In this document: piece after piece, positions 16,436-24,670 of the stretch | Position numbering within the stretch: the first letter of the stretch is position 1 | Layout: every line of letters begins with the position of its first letter | DNA from: an uncultured Chitinophagaceae bacterium | GTDB taxonomy: Bacteria > Bacteroidota > Bacteroidia > Chitinophagales > Chitinophagaceae | Direction: 5' to 3' | NCBI GenBank assembly: GCA_937958995.1 | Contig: CALGAP010000005.1 | Span: forward strand, 62,001-126,000 | DNA: 64,000 nt | Program-made: the position numbers and the translations under genes | Notes under the pieces: generated by a model | What the model was told of the DNA's origin: nothing | Seen by the model: the letters and a program-made list of their open reading frames with translations, nothing else | The model's database searches: none

Positions 16436-16607
16436 TTTGGGTTCCGGGTGTGGGGTTTGGAGTTTCGGGTTGGGACTGCTACGCGCAGTTTATTGTTCCG
16501 CGTTTCGGTTGTTCAAGTTCGGACAGCCAATACAAAGTGCGGCAGCCACCCGAAACACCCAACCCGAAACCTGGTACTGCGCAAAGCGCCCGGAACCCGA
16601 AACCAAA
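16436..16607. repeat. TCGGGTT-word palindromic element, copy A
   Basis: The left half carries GGGTTCCGGG and GTTTCGGGTT (16462-16471). The right half carries the complement, CCCGAAAC (16549-16556), AACCCGAAAC (16561-16570) and CGGAACCCGAAACC (16591-16604). Towards the middle, CTGCTACGCGCAGTTTATTG faces GCCAATACAAAGTGCGGCAG. The element ends beside the receptor stop at 16613. Related elements are at 26480-26519 and 28534-28614. The rest of the 16239-16612 gap (16239-16435) shows nothing further. Confidence 0.65.
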
Positions 16608-16612
16608 TGGCT

Positions 16613-19084
16613 TTAGCCGTTAGTCTTCACCCTGTTCAGTTCATCCGGCGAATTGCGTCTCCTCGGCTCTGAGGCATTCTTCAACGGTTTGCCGAAGCGC
16701 CAGGTGAAGCTGAGATTGGTTACCCTTGTGTCGCGGGAGTTTTTGAACCTTGCCTCGGTAGCTTTGAAATAGATATCGCCATCCACCACCTGGCTGTAGA
16801 ATATATCCCTGATGTTCAGTTTAAGTGTACCCTTTCCTTTCAAAACCTGCTTGCTCACGCCTGCGCTCATGGCACCGAAAGGCTGAATCACAAACTGGCT
16901 TTCCACACCTTTCGTTCTGTACCATCCGCTGAGCTCGGCGCTCCATCCCTTGTCAAATTTCAACTGGTTGTTTACACTCAACAGCAGGGTGCCGCCGCTT
17001 ACGTCCAGGTAATCGCCATACAACATGCCTTTATAGGTCGAGTAATTGTAGTTGGTATACACTATCGAGGTAAGCCAGCTGGCAAACCTTATCTGCGCGT
17101 TTACTGTTATGCCACCGCTCTCCATCCTTCCGATATTTCCATTTCGCTGGATGGTGGCATAACCGTTTTCACCGTTGGGCAGTTTCTCCTGGTCGAAGGT
17201 TTCTGAAAACAAATCGATAGTAACGCTATAGTTCAGGGTTGTTGTCAGAATTCCCTTGAACAGGTGAGAGAGTTCAAAATTGTTGGTGTACTGCGGCCTC
17301 ATGTAAGGATTGCCCGCGCCATAGGTGTATTTGTCCAGGAAAAAGAGGAAAGGATTCAGGTCCTGGTACGCCGGCCTGTCTATACGGCGGCCAAAGTTGG
17401 CGCTCAGCGTATGATCCTTGTGCGCTTTGTAAGTAACAAACACGGTGGGGAACCAGCTATTGTACGAACGATCGAAGGCGGAATCAGGACGGGTAGGATT
17501 ACCGTGCGTCAAACCTTTCATGTGAGTATTTTCAAATCGCAGACCAGCCTGCACGCCCCATTTCTCGTTCAACTGCTTGTTCATGCTGATGTAGGCGGCA
17601 TTGATATTTTCCTTGTAGTCGAAAAAGAACGTCTTGCCATAATCAGCCATCCAGTTACCCGGCTCGCCATTGAAGTATTGGGCTTTGTTATCAGTAACCA
17701 CATAGCTCGATTTAAAGCCCATTTCCAGTTTCCCGTTTTTGCCAAGAGGATGGATATAATCAGCTTTCGCAGAATAGATGTCAATATTTACCGGCAGATC
17801 ACCTTTCAACAACTCTTCGTTTTTCTTTACCATTTCCGGGGTCAGAATGGTGTTGTTGAAGAACTGTGTGCTCGATGCGTTGTAAGTGATAAAGTCGAGG
17901 TCGGCGCTGAGTTCACGGCCGGTGCTGTCGAAAACATGACGCACGTATAGGTTGGCGTTCAGATTTTTCCATTTTTCTTTTATGTCTGAAGTGGCATACA
18001 CCAGCGAATCAACCTGTCCATGGGGATTTTTCAAAAACATATTATTGGTACCATCGGTTCTTTCAGGATTGTAAAACCCTCCCAGCACGGCACCAACAGT
18101 AGTTTTCTTATTGATAAAATAATCTACGCCCAGTTTCAGGTTATTACCTATGAATTTTCTTTTCATTAAAGAGCTCTGCTCGAAAATGGCGTTGGTTGAT
18201 CCATCATCGTTTTTATAACGACGATATATATCGAGTTGCTGGAAACCTTCATTGTAATTGAAGCTGTAGTTGCTGTAGAGGTTTACCTTGCCGTTGCGAT
18301 AGTTCAGGCTCAGGCTTTCGTTGGTTTTGGGGTAAACGCCCTGGCCAACACCGGCGGTGAGGCTGCCGTTGAAACCTTTCAGCTTATTCTTTTTTGTCTT
18401 GATGTTAATGATACCGCTATTGCCGGCTGCATCATATTTGGCAGGTGGGTTAGTCATCACTTCAATCTGCTCCAGTTGCGAAGCCTGCATACCTTTCAAC
18501 AGGTTGGCCAGCTCGGCGCCGCTCAGGTATGCTGGTCTTCCGTCGAGCATCACCACCACGCCCTGTTTTCCTTTCAGACTGATGTTGCCGTCTTTGTCAA
18601 CCTGTACGCCCGGCGTTTTTTCCAATACTTCCAGTGCATTGGCACCTGCGTTGCTCACAAATGCATCTACGTTCACCACCATGCGGTCTATCTTTTGTTC
18701 GATCAGCGGCCTGGTGGCTGATACTGTCACCGATTTCAAGGCTTCGGTGCGCTCAATCAGAACAACCGGCTCCAGTTCAAGCGAAGTGGTGCCTGCATCA
18801 ACAGTGAAAATTTTTGAATAAAATTTTTCATGGCCTACTGCGGTGACCTGCAGAAAATAATCCGACTCGGCTATGTTTTCGAACTCAAACTTTCCCTGCT
18901 GGTCGCTTACTGCTACTTTTACCCTCGCTGAATCAGCAGCCAGCAGTAGTTCTATGGTAGCTGATGCGAAAGGCTTATTATCGGGCGAAAGAATAGTTCC
19001 TGATACACGGTTTTTCGTTTGTGCGAAAGTCCCAAGAACAAAAGTTAATCCGGTTAGCAATGCCAAAATACGTTTCATTATCAT
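16613..19084 (-). CDS. Outer-membrane beta-barrel receptor with carboxypeptidase-regulatory domain (1)
   Basis: The protein has 823 aa. A signal peptide ends near residue 22 (VLGTFAQ). A CarboxypepD-regulatory-like beta-sandwich follows (about 25-115), then a plug-like region (EVLEKTPGVQVDKDGNISLKG, MLDGRPAYLSG) and an outer-membrane barrel from about 215 to the end. It belongs to the TonB-receptor-like outer-membrane protein group (OMP_b-brl_3 type) of Bacteroidota. The ligand is unknown. It is a clear paralogue of the next upstream gene, from which it is separated by 76 bp on the same strand. Confidence 0.9.
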   Translation of the reverse strand: MIMKRILALLTGLTFVLGTFAQTKNRVSGTILSPDNKPFASATIELLLAADSARVKVAVSDQQGKFEFENIAESDYFLQVTAVGHEKFYSKIFTVDAGTTSLELEPVVLIERTEALKSVTVSATRPLIEQKIDRMVVNVDAFVSNAGANALEVLEKTPGVQVDKDGNISLKGKQGVVVMLDGRPAYLSGAELANLLKGMQASQLEQIEVMTNPPAKYDAAGNSGIINIKTKKNKLKGFNGSLTAGVGQGVYPKTNESLSLNYRNGKVNLYSNYSFNYNEGFQQLDIYRRYKNDDGSTNAIFEQSSLMKRKFIGNNLKLGVDYFINKKTTVGAVLGGFYNPERTDGTNNMFLKNPHGQVDSLVYATSDIKEKWKNLNANLYVRHVFDSTGRELSADLDFITYNASSTQFFNNTILTPEMVKKNEELLKGDLPVNIDIYSAKADYIHPLGKNGKLEMGFKSSYVVTDNKAQYFNGEPGNWMADYGKTFFFDYKENINAAYISMNKQLNEKWGVQAGLRFENTHMKGLTHGNPTRPDSAFDRSYNSWFPTVFVTYKAHKDHTLSANFGRRIDRPAYQDLNPFLFFLDKYTYGAGNPYMRPQYTNNFELSHLFKGILTTTLNYSVTIDLFSETFDQEKLPNGENGYATIQRNGNIGRMESGGITVNAQIRFASWLTSIVYTNYNYSTYKGMLYGDYLDVSGGTLLLSVNNQLKFDKGWSAELSGWYRTKGVESQFVIQPFGAMSAGVSKQVLKGKGTLKLNIRDIFYSQVVDGDIYFKATEARFKNSRDTRVTNLSFTWRFGKPLKNASEPRRRNSPDELNRVKTNG

Positions 19085-19160
19085 TTTTGTTTTTCATTTG
19101 CCACTGTGACGCGGCAGGCTATTTCTATGTTACAGTTGCCAGGAATTATATGATGAACGG

Positions 19161-21614
19161 TTATCCTCCTACACCAACGCGATTGGTTTCGTCGGGACCG
19201 CTGTTTCTTTTTCTTTGCTGGCCGTTCATCTTACCCTTGCTGAAGCGGTAATTGAAGTTGATGTTGAACACCCGGCTGTCGCGCGACTCCTGGAAAGAAG
19301 CATCCACATCGCCATAGCGGCTATCAGCCTGGAAGCGTTGTGTGTAGAATAGGTCGCGGAGACTTAACCTGATAGTACCTTTTCCTTTCATCACTTGTTT
19401 GCCCACACCTATGGCCACCATGCCCATGGGTTTTGTCTTAATAACACCTTCTATAGCCGCGCTTCTGAAGAATCCGTTGATTTCAGCGCTCCAGGTCTTC
19501 GCAAAAGTGAAGGTCTGCGATCCATTTAAGGTAAATGTGGTGAACTCTACCTCCACAGGCACATTATTGACGATGCCTTCGAACAGGTTATTGAAAACAT
19601 TCAGGTAAATATTACTTCTCCACCATTTGGTGACGGGTATATTCGAATTAACCGATATTCCAAACTGGCGCTGTTTCGCAATATTGTCACGGCGCACATA
19701 CGTGAGCGTATCTTCTGTGATCTGCTCCAACACCTGTTGAATGATATCTTTTGTGGTGAAATAATTGAGTGTAGTGGTGAGAAAGCTCTTGAAACTGTGA
19801 CTGAGTTCAATATTGTGACTGAACTGCGGTCTCAGGTTCGGATTGCCTTGCTGGAACGTGTACCTGTCAATGAAATTGATAAAAGGATTCAGGCTTTCGT
19901 AATCGGGGCGGCGAATGCGGCGGCCATAATTTATTACAAAGCTGTTCTTCTTATCAGCCACGTATTGAATATATGCGGTCGGGAACAGCTGGGTATAATG
20001 ACGGGTGAATTTTTCCCCGGTTGTTAACTGGTCGCCGGTAGCGTTCGTGTTTTCCAGGCGAAGGCCTACCTGCGCGCTCCATTTCTTAGTGAGAGGTGTG
20101 CTGAAATTCACATACGCCGCATTGATATTTTCTTCGTACACAAAATGGTTGGTGCGGCCCAGGTCGTGAACGATCACGCCGTTAGTGAGACTATCATATA
20201 TAGCGTTGTTGTCAGTTTTAACATAGCTGCTCTTCAAACCTGCTTCAAAGCGTCTTCCTTTTTTCAACGGAAGTAAATAATCCACCCTCGCACTGTATAT
20301 CTTGATATTCTGTGGCAGGTTGCCCAGCAATGTATCCGGCTTTGCGGTGGGTACATCATGTGGATCGAAGTATGAGTTGATCATCTCCTGGTCATTGCGG
20401 GAGTCGTACACCACATAATCGAGATCTGCGGTAAGTTCAGAGCCGGAAGTATCGAGTAATTGACGAAGGTTGAAGTTGGTGCTGAAACTCCTCCATGTCT
20501 GGTCATTCAGGATCGATGCGCGTGTCAGTCCAGTGTGGTTGCCGAAGGGATCTGACATTTCGGTGAAGTTGCTGTTCTCTCTTTTAATCGGGTTAATGAA
20601 TCCATTCACCACCATGCCAAGCGTTGTTTTCTTGCTCACAAAATAATCCACTCCTGCACGGCCGCTGTATGATTCAGGTCTGAACAACATGCGTGCTTCC
20701 TGGATAAAGTTGGAAGTGATTTCTTTGGTTGACTGATCGCGGAAGCGTCTTTGTATATCGAGGTTATTGAAACCTTTATTCCTGTTGTAGTTGATACCTG
20801 AGAAAAAGTTGATCTTCTGGTTACGGTAATTGAAATTGAATGATTCGTTGAATTTCGCATAGCGGCCGATACCATAACCAAGATTCAGGTTGCCATTGTA
20901 TCCGAATTGTTTGTTTCTTTTTGTTTTAATGTTGATGACGCCTGAGTTGCCCGATGCATCAAATTTGGCGGGCGGGTTGGTCATTATTTCAATCTGGTCG
21001 AGCTGAGAAGCGGGCATGCTACGCAGCAGGTTGGCAAGATCGGTGGCGCCCAGGTACGTGGGACGGCCATCCATCATCACTACCACACCAGATTTACCTT
21101 TCAGGCTAATGTTGCCGTCTTTATCAACCACTATGCCCGGCGATTTTTCCAGCACATCCAGTGCTGTGGTCCCTGTGTTGGTAATGGATGCTTCAACGTT
21201 TACCACCAGCCTGTCGATCTTTTGTTCAACCGGCGCGCGCGAGGCAGAAACGGTCACCGCACCCAGCTCTTTGGTGGCCGGGGAAAGGATGATGGGCTCC
21301 AGCTCCAGGTTGGCCCCCTCTTTCAGTTCAAAGATTTTGGAATATTGTTTTGCATGACCTACCGCGGTAACCAGTAAGAGGTATTGGCCGGCGGGAATGC
21401 TTTCGAATTCATACCGGCCCTCTTTGTTGGCCACCGACAATTTTACAATGGTGGAGTCTGTGGCGCGTAATAAAGTGACGCTGGCAGAATTGACCGTGGC
21501 CCGGCTGGCGTCGGCCACTTTTCCGGACAGTCTGCCCGTCGCGTTTTGCGCATAACTGGTTAGTAATGAAGCGCTCATTACCAATGCAGTCAGCATTTTG
21601 ATTAACATTTTCAT
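19161..21614 (-). CDS. Outer-membrane beta-barrel receptor with carboxypeptidase-regulatory domain (2)
   Basis: The protein has 817 aa with the same plan as its tandem neighbour: signal peptide (to about 22), regulatory beta-sandwich, plug with DVLEKSPGIVVDKDGNISLKG-like sequence and MMDGRPTYLG, then the barrel (RRIRRPDYESLNPF near residue 570 against RRIDRPAYQDLNPF in the neighbour). The C-terminal tail is RKRNSGPDETNR against RRRNSPDELNR. The pair is a recent tandem duplication transcribed from the promoter at 21656-21663. The 224-bp gap upstream, apart from that box, shows nothing further. Confidence 0.9.
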   Translation of the reverse strand: MKMLIKMLTALVMSASLLTSYAQNATGRLSGKVADASRATVNSASVTLLRATDSTIVKLSVANKEGRYEFESIPAGQYLLLVTAVGHAKQYSKIFELKEGANLELEPIILSPATKELGAVTVSASRAPVEQKIDRLVVNVEASITNTGTTALDVLEKSPGIVVDKDGNISLKGKSGVVVMMDGRPTYLGATDLANLLRSMPASQLDQIEIMTNPPAKFDASGNSGVINIKTKRNKQFGYNGNLNLGYGIGRYAKFNESFNFNYRNQKINFFSGINYNRNKGFNNLDIQRRFRDQSTKEITSNFIQEARMLFRPESYSGRAGVDYFVSKKTTLGMVVNGFINPIKRENSNFTEMSDPFGNHTGLTRASILNDQTWRSFSTNFNLRQLLDTSGSELTADLDYVVYDSRNDQEMINSYFDPHDVPTAKPDTLLGNLPQNIKIYSARVDYLLPLKKGRRFEAGLKSSYVKTDNNAIYDSLTNGVIVHDLGRTNHFVYEENINAAYVNFSTPLTKKWSAQVGLRLENTNATGDQLTTGEKFTRHYTQLFPTAYIQYVADKKNSFVINYGRRIRRPDYESLNPFINFIDRYTFQQGNPNLRPQFSHNIELSHSFKSFLTTTLNYFTTKDIIQQVLEQITEDTLTYVRRDNIAKQRQFGISVNSNIPVTKWWRSNIYLNVFNNLFEGIVNNVPVEVEFTTFTLNGSQTFTFAKTWSAEINGFFRSAAIEGVIKTKPMGMVAIGVGKQVMKGKGTIRLSLRDLFYTQRFQADSRYGDVDASFQESRDSRVFNINFNYRFSKGKMNGQQRKRNSGPDETNRVGVGG

Positions 21615-21655
21615 TTTTCAGTTGGCTTTAGAACTTTGTTTTATTAGTTACATTT

Positions 21656-21663
21656 CAAAGGTA
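21656..21663 (-). promoter_or_regulatory. -7 box of the tandem receptor operon
   Basis: TACCTTTG (an exact TAnnTTTG) lies 41 bp before ATG 21614. The nearest TTG is only 14 bp upstream, closer than usual, so the -33 element is uncertain. Confidence 0.4.
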
Positions 21664-21838
21664 GGTACTATGTTTTGCAAGGTACATGGTTTTGTGCCGG
21701 ACGGCTGATATGGCTGATATCCGGAAAAACTCCTAATGAGGATGTGACGAGTGCCCGCCGGATGGGGTTACATTTTTCGGCAAACCTGTGATTGGCGGTA
21801 AGAATCGGGGAAGGTGGGATCCGGGTTGAAATGGGTTA

Positions 21839-23131
21839 TTAGAGTTCAGTACCCGTCGCGCGACGCTTCAGCGTCACATATAATATGATGCCGCCGATGA
21901 TTAATCCCAGGGAAATTAACTCAGCCTGCGTGGGCTGAAATGGTAAGCCGCTGTAAGTGGTATTTACCCGGATTTTCTCAATAAAGAATCGCTCAATGCC
22001 GTTCACCACCAGGTAAACCGCGAAGAGTGTTCCCGCCACTTTCATTTTTTTGCGCAGCACCCATAGCAAAGCAAAAAGTAGGAAGCTGATGACCGTTTCG
22101 TAAAAAGGAGTGGGAAAAACAGGAATGGGAAGTTGCCGGCAATACTGCCCGTCGGTACATCCTTGAATCATCACTCCTTCTTTTACTACGTTGTGCGGAT
22201 AGTGATACGCAAACAACCATTTTGGCAACCAGGAAGGAGCTTTTACAGGTTTATGCGGAATTTCGTCGAGACTTTCAACATTAAATGAAGAAAGATAGAA
22301 AGTGGCATTGGCTTGCAAAGTTGTGTTGAAGGATGTTGAATCTGCCAGTTTCACCTTTGAATCGGGCGTGGTAACATAGGCGCTGTTCAGGATACCCCAG
22401 TCGCCATCGCCGGCCACCTGGCAACCGATACGGCCCACTGCGTAAGCGAGCATCAATCCCGGTGCAGCCGCATCGCATAGATAGCGGAAACCGATCTTTC
22501 TTTTTTTCGCATAATACCAAATGGCGAGTGTGGCGCAAATGAGGCCACCGTAAAATGTGAGACCGCTGAATGAAAGCAGTGCTTCGACAGGATTGGCGGT
22601 AAATTCATCCCAGTTCTCGAGGTTGTGAAAAATCTTCGCACCGAGAAATCCGAACAGCGCGGCTAGAATCACCATATCTCCTACCCTGTCGTGCGGCCAT
22701 ATGCGAATAGTGCGTTCTTCTGGTTTTGCCAGTTTCTGTCGGTTCTTTTCACGCCACTTCCAGAAAGCCATCAGGCCGCCCAGTATAATACCCGCCGGCC
22801 AGTTACCTCTCAACGATACGATATACTCCTGCGGATCGAGACCCTCAGTGACACCCGAGGAAATCAATCCGACTATTTTGAAACCCAGTATAAATCCAAG
22901 CAGGAAATTGAGGAATAATTCTTCCAGTGAAGCCGGCTTGCCCACCACAATCTTTACTTCTTCTGCGTGCAACAGACCTGCGCGTTGTTTCCGCCTCAGC
23001 TCAATAGTAAGTATCCACGCCGCCGCCAGGAACGACAGCGCCACGAAAAATCCGAACGAATTAATAATCCGCAGCCAATTCCATTCAACTCCAAATAAAT
23101 CCTTGAAAGCGTAGTAAAGGTTGGGATACAT
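21839..23131 (-). CDS. lgt: Prolipoprotein diacylglyceryl transferase family protein
   Basis: The protein has about 430 aa from ATG 23131 (MYPNLYYAF). The open frame continues to a TTG at 23152. There are about seven membrane segments. The Lgt signatures are GLTFYGGL and AYAVGRIGCQVAGDGDWG (family GRIGNFxNGE), then PTPFYET near the end. The enzyme transfers diacylglycerol to the lipobox cysteine of prolipoproteins in the inner membrane. It is much longer than the usual 260-300 aa owing to an N-terminal extension and an insert of about 80 residues after the signature. The asparagine of the classical motif is Cys here, so activity is likely but not certain. Confidence 0.8.
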   Translation of the reverse strand: MYPNLYYAFKDLFGVEWNWLRIINSFGFFVALSFLAAAWILTIELRRKQRAGLLHAEEVKIVVGKPASLEELFLNFLLGFILGFKIVGLISSGVTEGLDPQEYIVSLRGNWPAGIILGGLMAFWKWREKNRQKLAKPEERTIRIWPHDRVGDMVILAALFGFLGAKIFHNLENWDEFTANPVEALLSFSGLTFYGGLICATLAIWYYAKKRKIGFRYLCDAAAPGLMLAYAVGRIGCQVAGDGDWGILNSAYVTTPDSKVKLADSTSFNTTLQANATFYLSSFNVESLDEIPHKPVKAPSWLPKWLFAYHYPHNVVKEGVMIQGCTDGQYCRQLPIPVFPTPFYETVISFLLFALLWVLRKKMKVAGTLFAVYLVVNGIERFFIEKIRVNTTYSGLPFQPTQAELISLGLIIGGIILYVTLKRRATGTEL

Positions 23132-23164
23132 TTCGTGAGTATAAGTTTGCAATGATATGAAAAA

Positions 23165-23285
23165 CGGGCAGAAGATTGAAGATTGAACAGGGAAATTTGA
23201 ACAAGGAATCTCGAAGCAAGCCTTCGAATCTCAATTACATCCCTTCAAATTCATAGTCAGTTTCCTTGTTCATTATTCAATATTC
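23165..23285. repeat. Imperfect palindrome of GATTGAA / TTGAACAAGGAA words
   Basis: GATTGAAGATTGAACAG and TTGAACAAGGAA on the left face TTCCTTGTTCA and TTATTCAATATTCAA on the right. The centre is CGAAGCAAGCCTTCG, itself a short hairpin. It fills the gap between lgt and the bacilliredoxin terminator. The wording resembles 12190-12242 and 62882-62945. Confidence 0.55.
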
Positions 23286-23314
23286 AAAAAAGACCCTCTC
23301 AGGAATGAGAGGGT
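23286..23314 (-). terminator. Terminator of the bacilliredoxin gene
   Basis: ACCCTCTCA (23293-23301), loop GGAA and TGAGAGGGT (23306-23314) form a perfect 9-bp stem. On the minus strand it is followed by TCTTTTTTG. Confidence 0.9.
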
Positions 23315-23354
23315 TATCACTATGAACAAAGCTGATTTTATCAGCAATATTATA

Positions 23355-23768
23355 CTAGCAATAATGTTCGAATGCTGCTATCAGGTTATGAGCTATCATT
23401 TGTGCAGTGCGGCCTTCTATCATGTGGCGCTCTATGAAGTGAACCAGTTGTCCATCTTTAAAGAGTGCAATAGAGGGTGAAGAAGGCGGATAGGGTAACA
23501 AATGCTCGCGCACCTTATTGACTGCGTCGATATCAAAACCTGCGAATACAGTGGTGAGATGATCGGGTTTTTTGGAAGCGTTGGCCACGGCCATAAGTAC
23601 ACCCGGACGGGCCGAACGCGCCGAGCAACCGCATACTGAATTAATCACTACCAGGGTAGTTCCGGGTTGCTTCAACTGCGCTTCAACTGCCTCCGGGCTG
23701 GTTAATTCTGTAAACCCGTTATCAGTGAGTTCCTCTTTTAGTGGAATTACTATTTCTTCTGGATACAT
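23355..23768 (-). CDS. Bacilliredoxin (BrxA/BrxB, YphP/YqiW family)
   Basis: The protein has 137 aa, the usual size. The active-site CGC motif is at 46-48 (INSVCGCSARSARPG). The family removes bacillithiol from mixed disulfides on proteins in Gram-positive bacteria, and it is also widespread in Bacteroidota, some of which make bacillithiol. No bacillithiol gene is present here. It is monocistronic, with a promoter at 23796-23823 and a terminator at 23286-23314. Confidence 0.93.
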   Translation of the reverse strand: MYPEEIVIPLKEELTDNGFTELTSPEAVEAQLKQPGTTLVVINSVCGCSARSARPGVLMAVANASKKPDHLTTVFAGFDIDAVNKVREHLLPYPPSSPSIALFKDGQLVHFIERHMIEGRTAQMIAHNLIAAFEHYC

Positions 23769-23795
23769 TTTGAGTTTTTAGTTTTAAAATCAACG

Positions 23796-23823
23796 CAAAA
23801 CTATACAAAAAGTTGACTCCAAA
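23796..23823 (-). promoter_or_regulatory. Promoter of the bacilliredoxin gene
   Basis: On the minus strand TTTG (23820-23823) is followed by 16 bp and TAGTTTTG (23796-23803). The -7 box is exact and the spacing is one base short of the usual range. The leader is about 25 nt. Confidence 0.5.
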
Positions 23824-23851
23824 CCCGGATCGGGATGGCGGGATGAGGGTC

Positions 23852-23949
23852 GGATCACGGATTTAACGCATTTAGGAGATTACACGGAAAGAGAGGGTGC
23901 CGACTTCACCATCGGTATTTTTCTAAAATCCGCTTCAAATGCGTGATCC
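23852..23949. repeat. Imperfect inverted repeat in the gap before hsp20
   Basis: GGATCACG (23852-23859) faces CGTGATCC (23942-23949), and inside them GATTTAACGCATTT faces AAATCCGCTTCAAATGCG. It lies in the 348-bp gap between bacilliredoxin and hsp20. The rest of the gap holds the two regulatory sites listed separately. Confidence 0.45.
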
Positions 23950-24074
23950 CCCACTCTTCTGCTGCAATGTTGACAGTCAAACAATTATCATCATGCTAAT
24001 TTGTCTGATTGGTTCATCAACACCGGACATTTATACGGAATTTTTGCATTGGTATGCCCTTTGAGTTTTCCACA

Positions 24075-24086
24075 TGAAACGTTTCA
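24075..24086 (+). promoter_or_regulatory. 12-bp perfect palindrome, possible operator
   Basis: TGAAACGTTTCA is a perfect palindrome lying 31-42 bp before the hsp20 ATG. Its form is that of LacI/GalR-family operators (compare the Cra/FruR type). No such regulator gene is in the window. Operator function is inferred. Confidence 0.35.
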
Positions 24087-24116
24087 AGTGTTAATAACCA
24101 AAAAATTTATAAGACT

Positions 24117-24545
24117 ATGACGCTCGTTAAGTTTAACAACCGCTCATTGCCAAGAACAATTGATGCCGTGTTCAACGACTTCTTTAATGGCTTTGCCGGC
24201 GGTTTCGGAGATGCTCTTCAGACTGTTCCGGTGAATGTCCATGAAACAAAAGATGCTTACCACCTGGAAATCAGTGCCCCCGGCCTGAATAAGGAAGATT
24301 TCTCGGTGACCGTGGACAAGGGCCTTCTGACCATCTCCTACGAAAAAAAGGAAGAAAACAAGTCAGAAGATTATAAAACCCTGCGTCGCGAGTTCAGCTA
24401 CCGCAGTTTCAGGCGCACTTTCACCCTGGAAGATGATGTGAATGCCGAGAATATCCAGGCTAAGTATGAGAATGGGATTCTGAAAGTGCTGCTTCCCAAG
24501 GCCGAACCCATCCAGGGTTCTAACCGCCAGATAGTGGTACAGTAA
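24117..24545 (+). CDS. Small heat-shock protein Hsp20 / alpha-crystallin
   Basis: The protein has 142 aa. The alpha-crystallin domain runs from about residue 38 to 130 (PVNVHETKDAYHLEISAPGL, ENGILKVLLPKAEP). The conserved G-x-L of the last strand is NGILKV, and the oligomerisation tail is short. It is a cytosolic ATP-independent chaperone that holds unfolding proteins. The gene is single, with its own strong terminator at 24601-24634 and a palindromic site in its promoter region. Confidence 0.96.
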   Translation: MTLVKFNNRSLPRTIDAVFNDFFNGFAGGFGDALQTVPVNVHETKDAYHLEISAPGLNKEDFSVTVDKGLLTISYEKKEENKSEDYKTLRREFSYRSFRRTFTLEDDVNAENIQAKYENGILKVLLPKAEPIQGSNRQIVVQ

Positions 24546-24600
24546 TATTTAAAAAGAATTGTAAAATTTTTATTTCTAAGCAGTTGGTTTAGGTTTTATG

Positions 24601-24634
24601 CCCGTCCCGGTATCGCCCGGGATGGGTTTTTTAT
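24601..24634 (+). terminator. Terminator of hsp20
   Basis: CCCGTCCCGG (24601-24610), loop TATCGC and CCGGGATGGG (24617-24626) form a 10-bp stem with one G-T pair, followed by TTTTTTATT. Confidence 0.95.
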
Positions 24635-24670
24635 TCTAATTGTGCTAATTTCGACACTTCGTAATAAATC

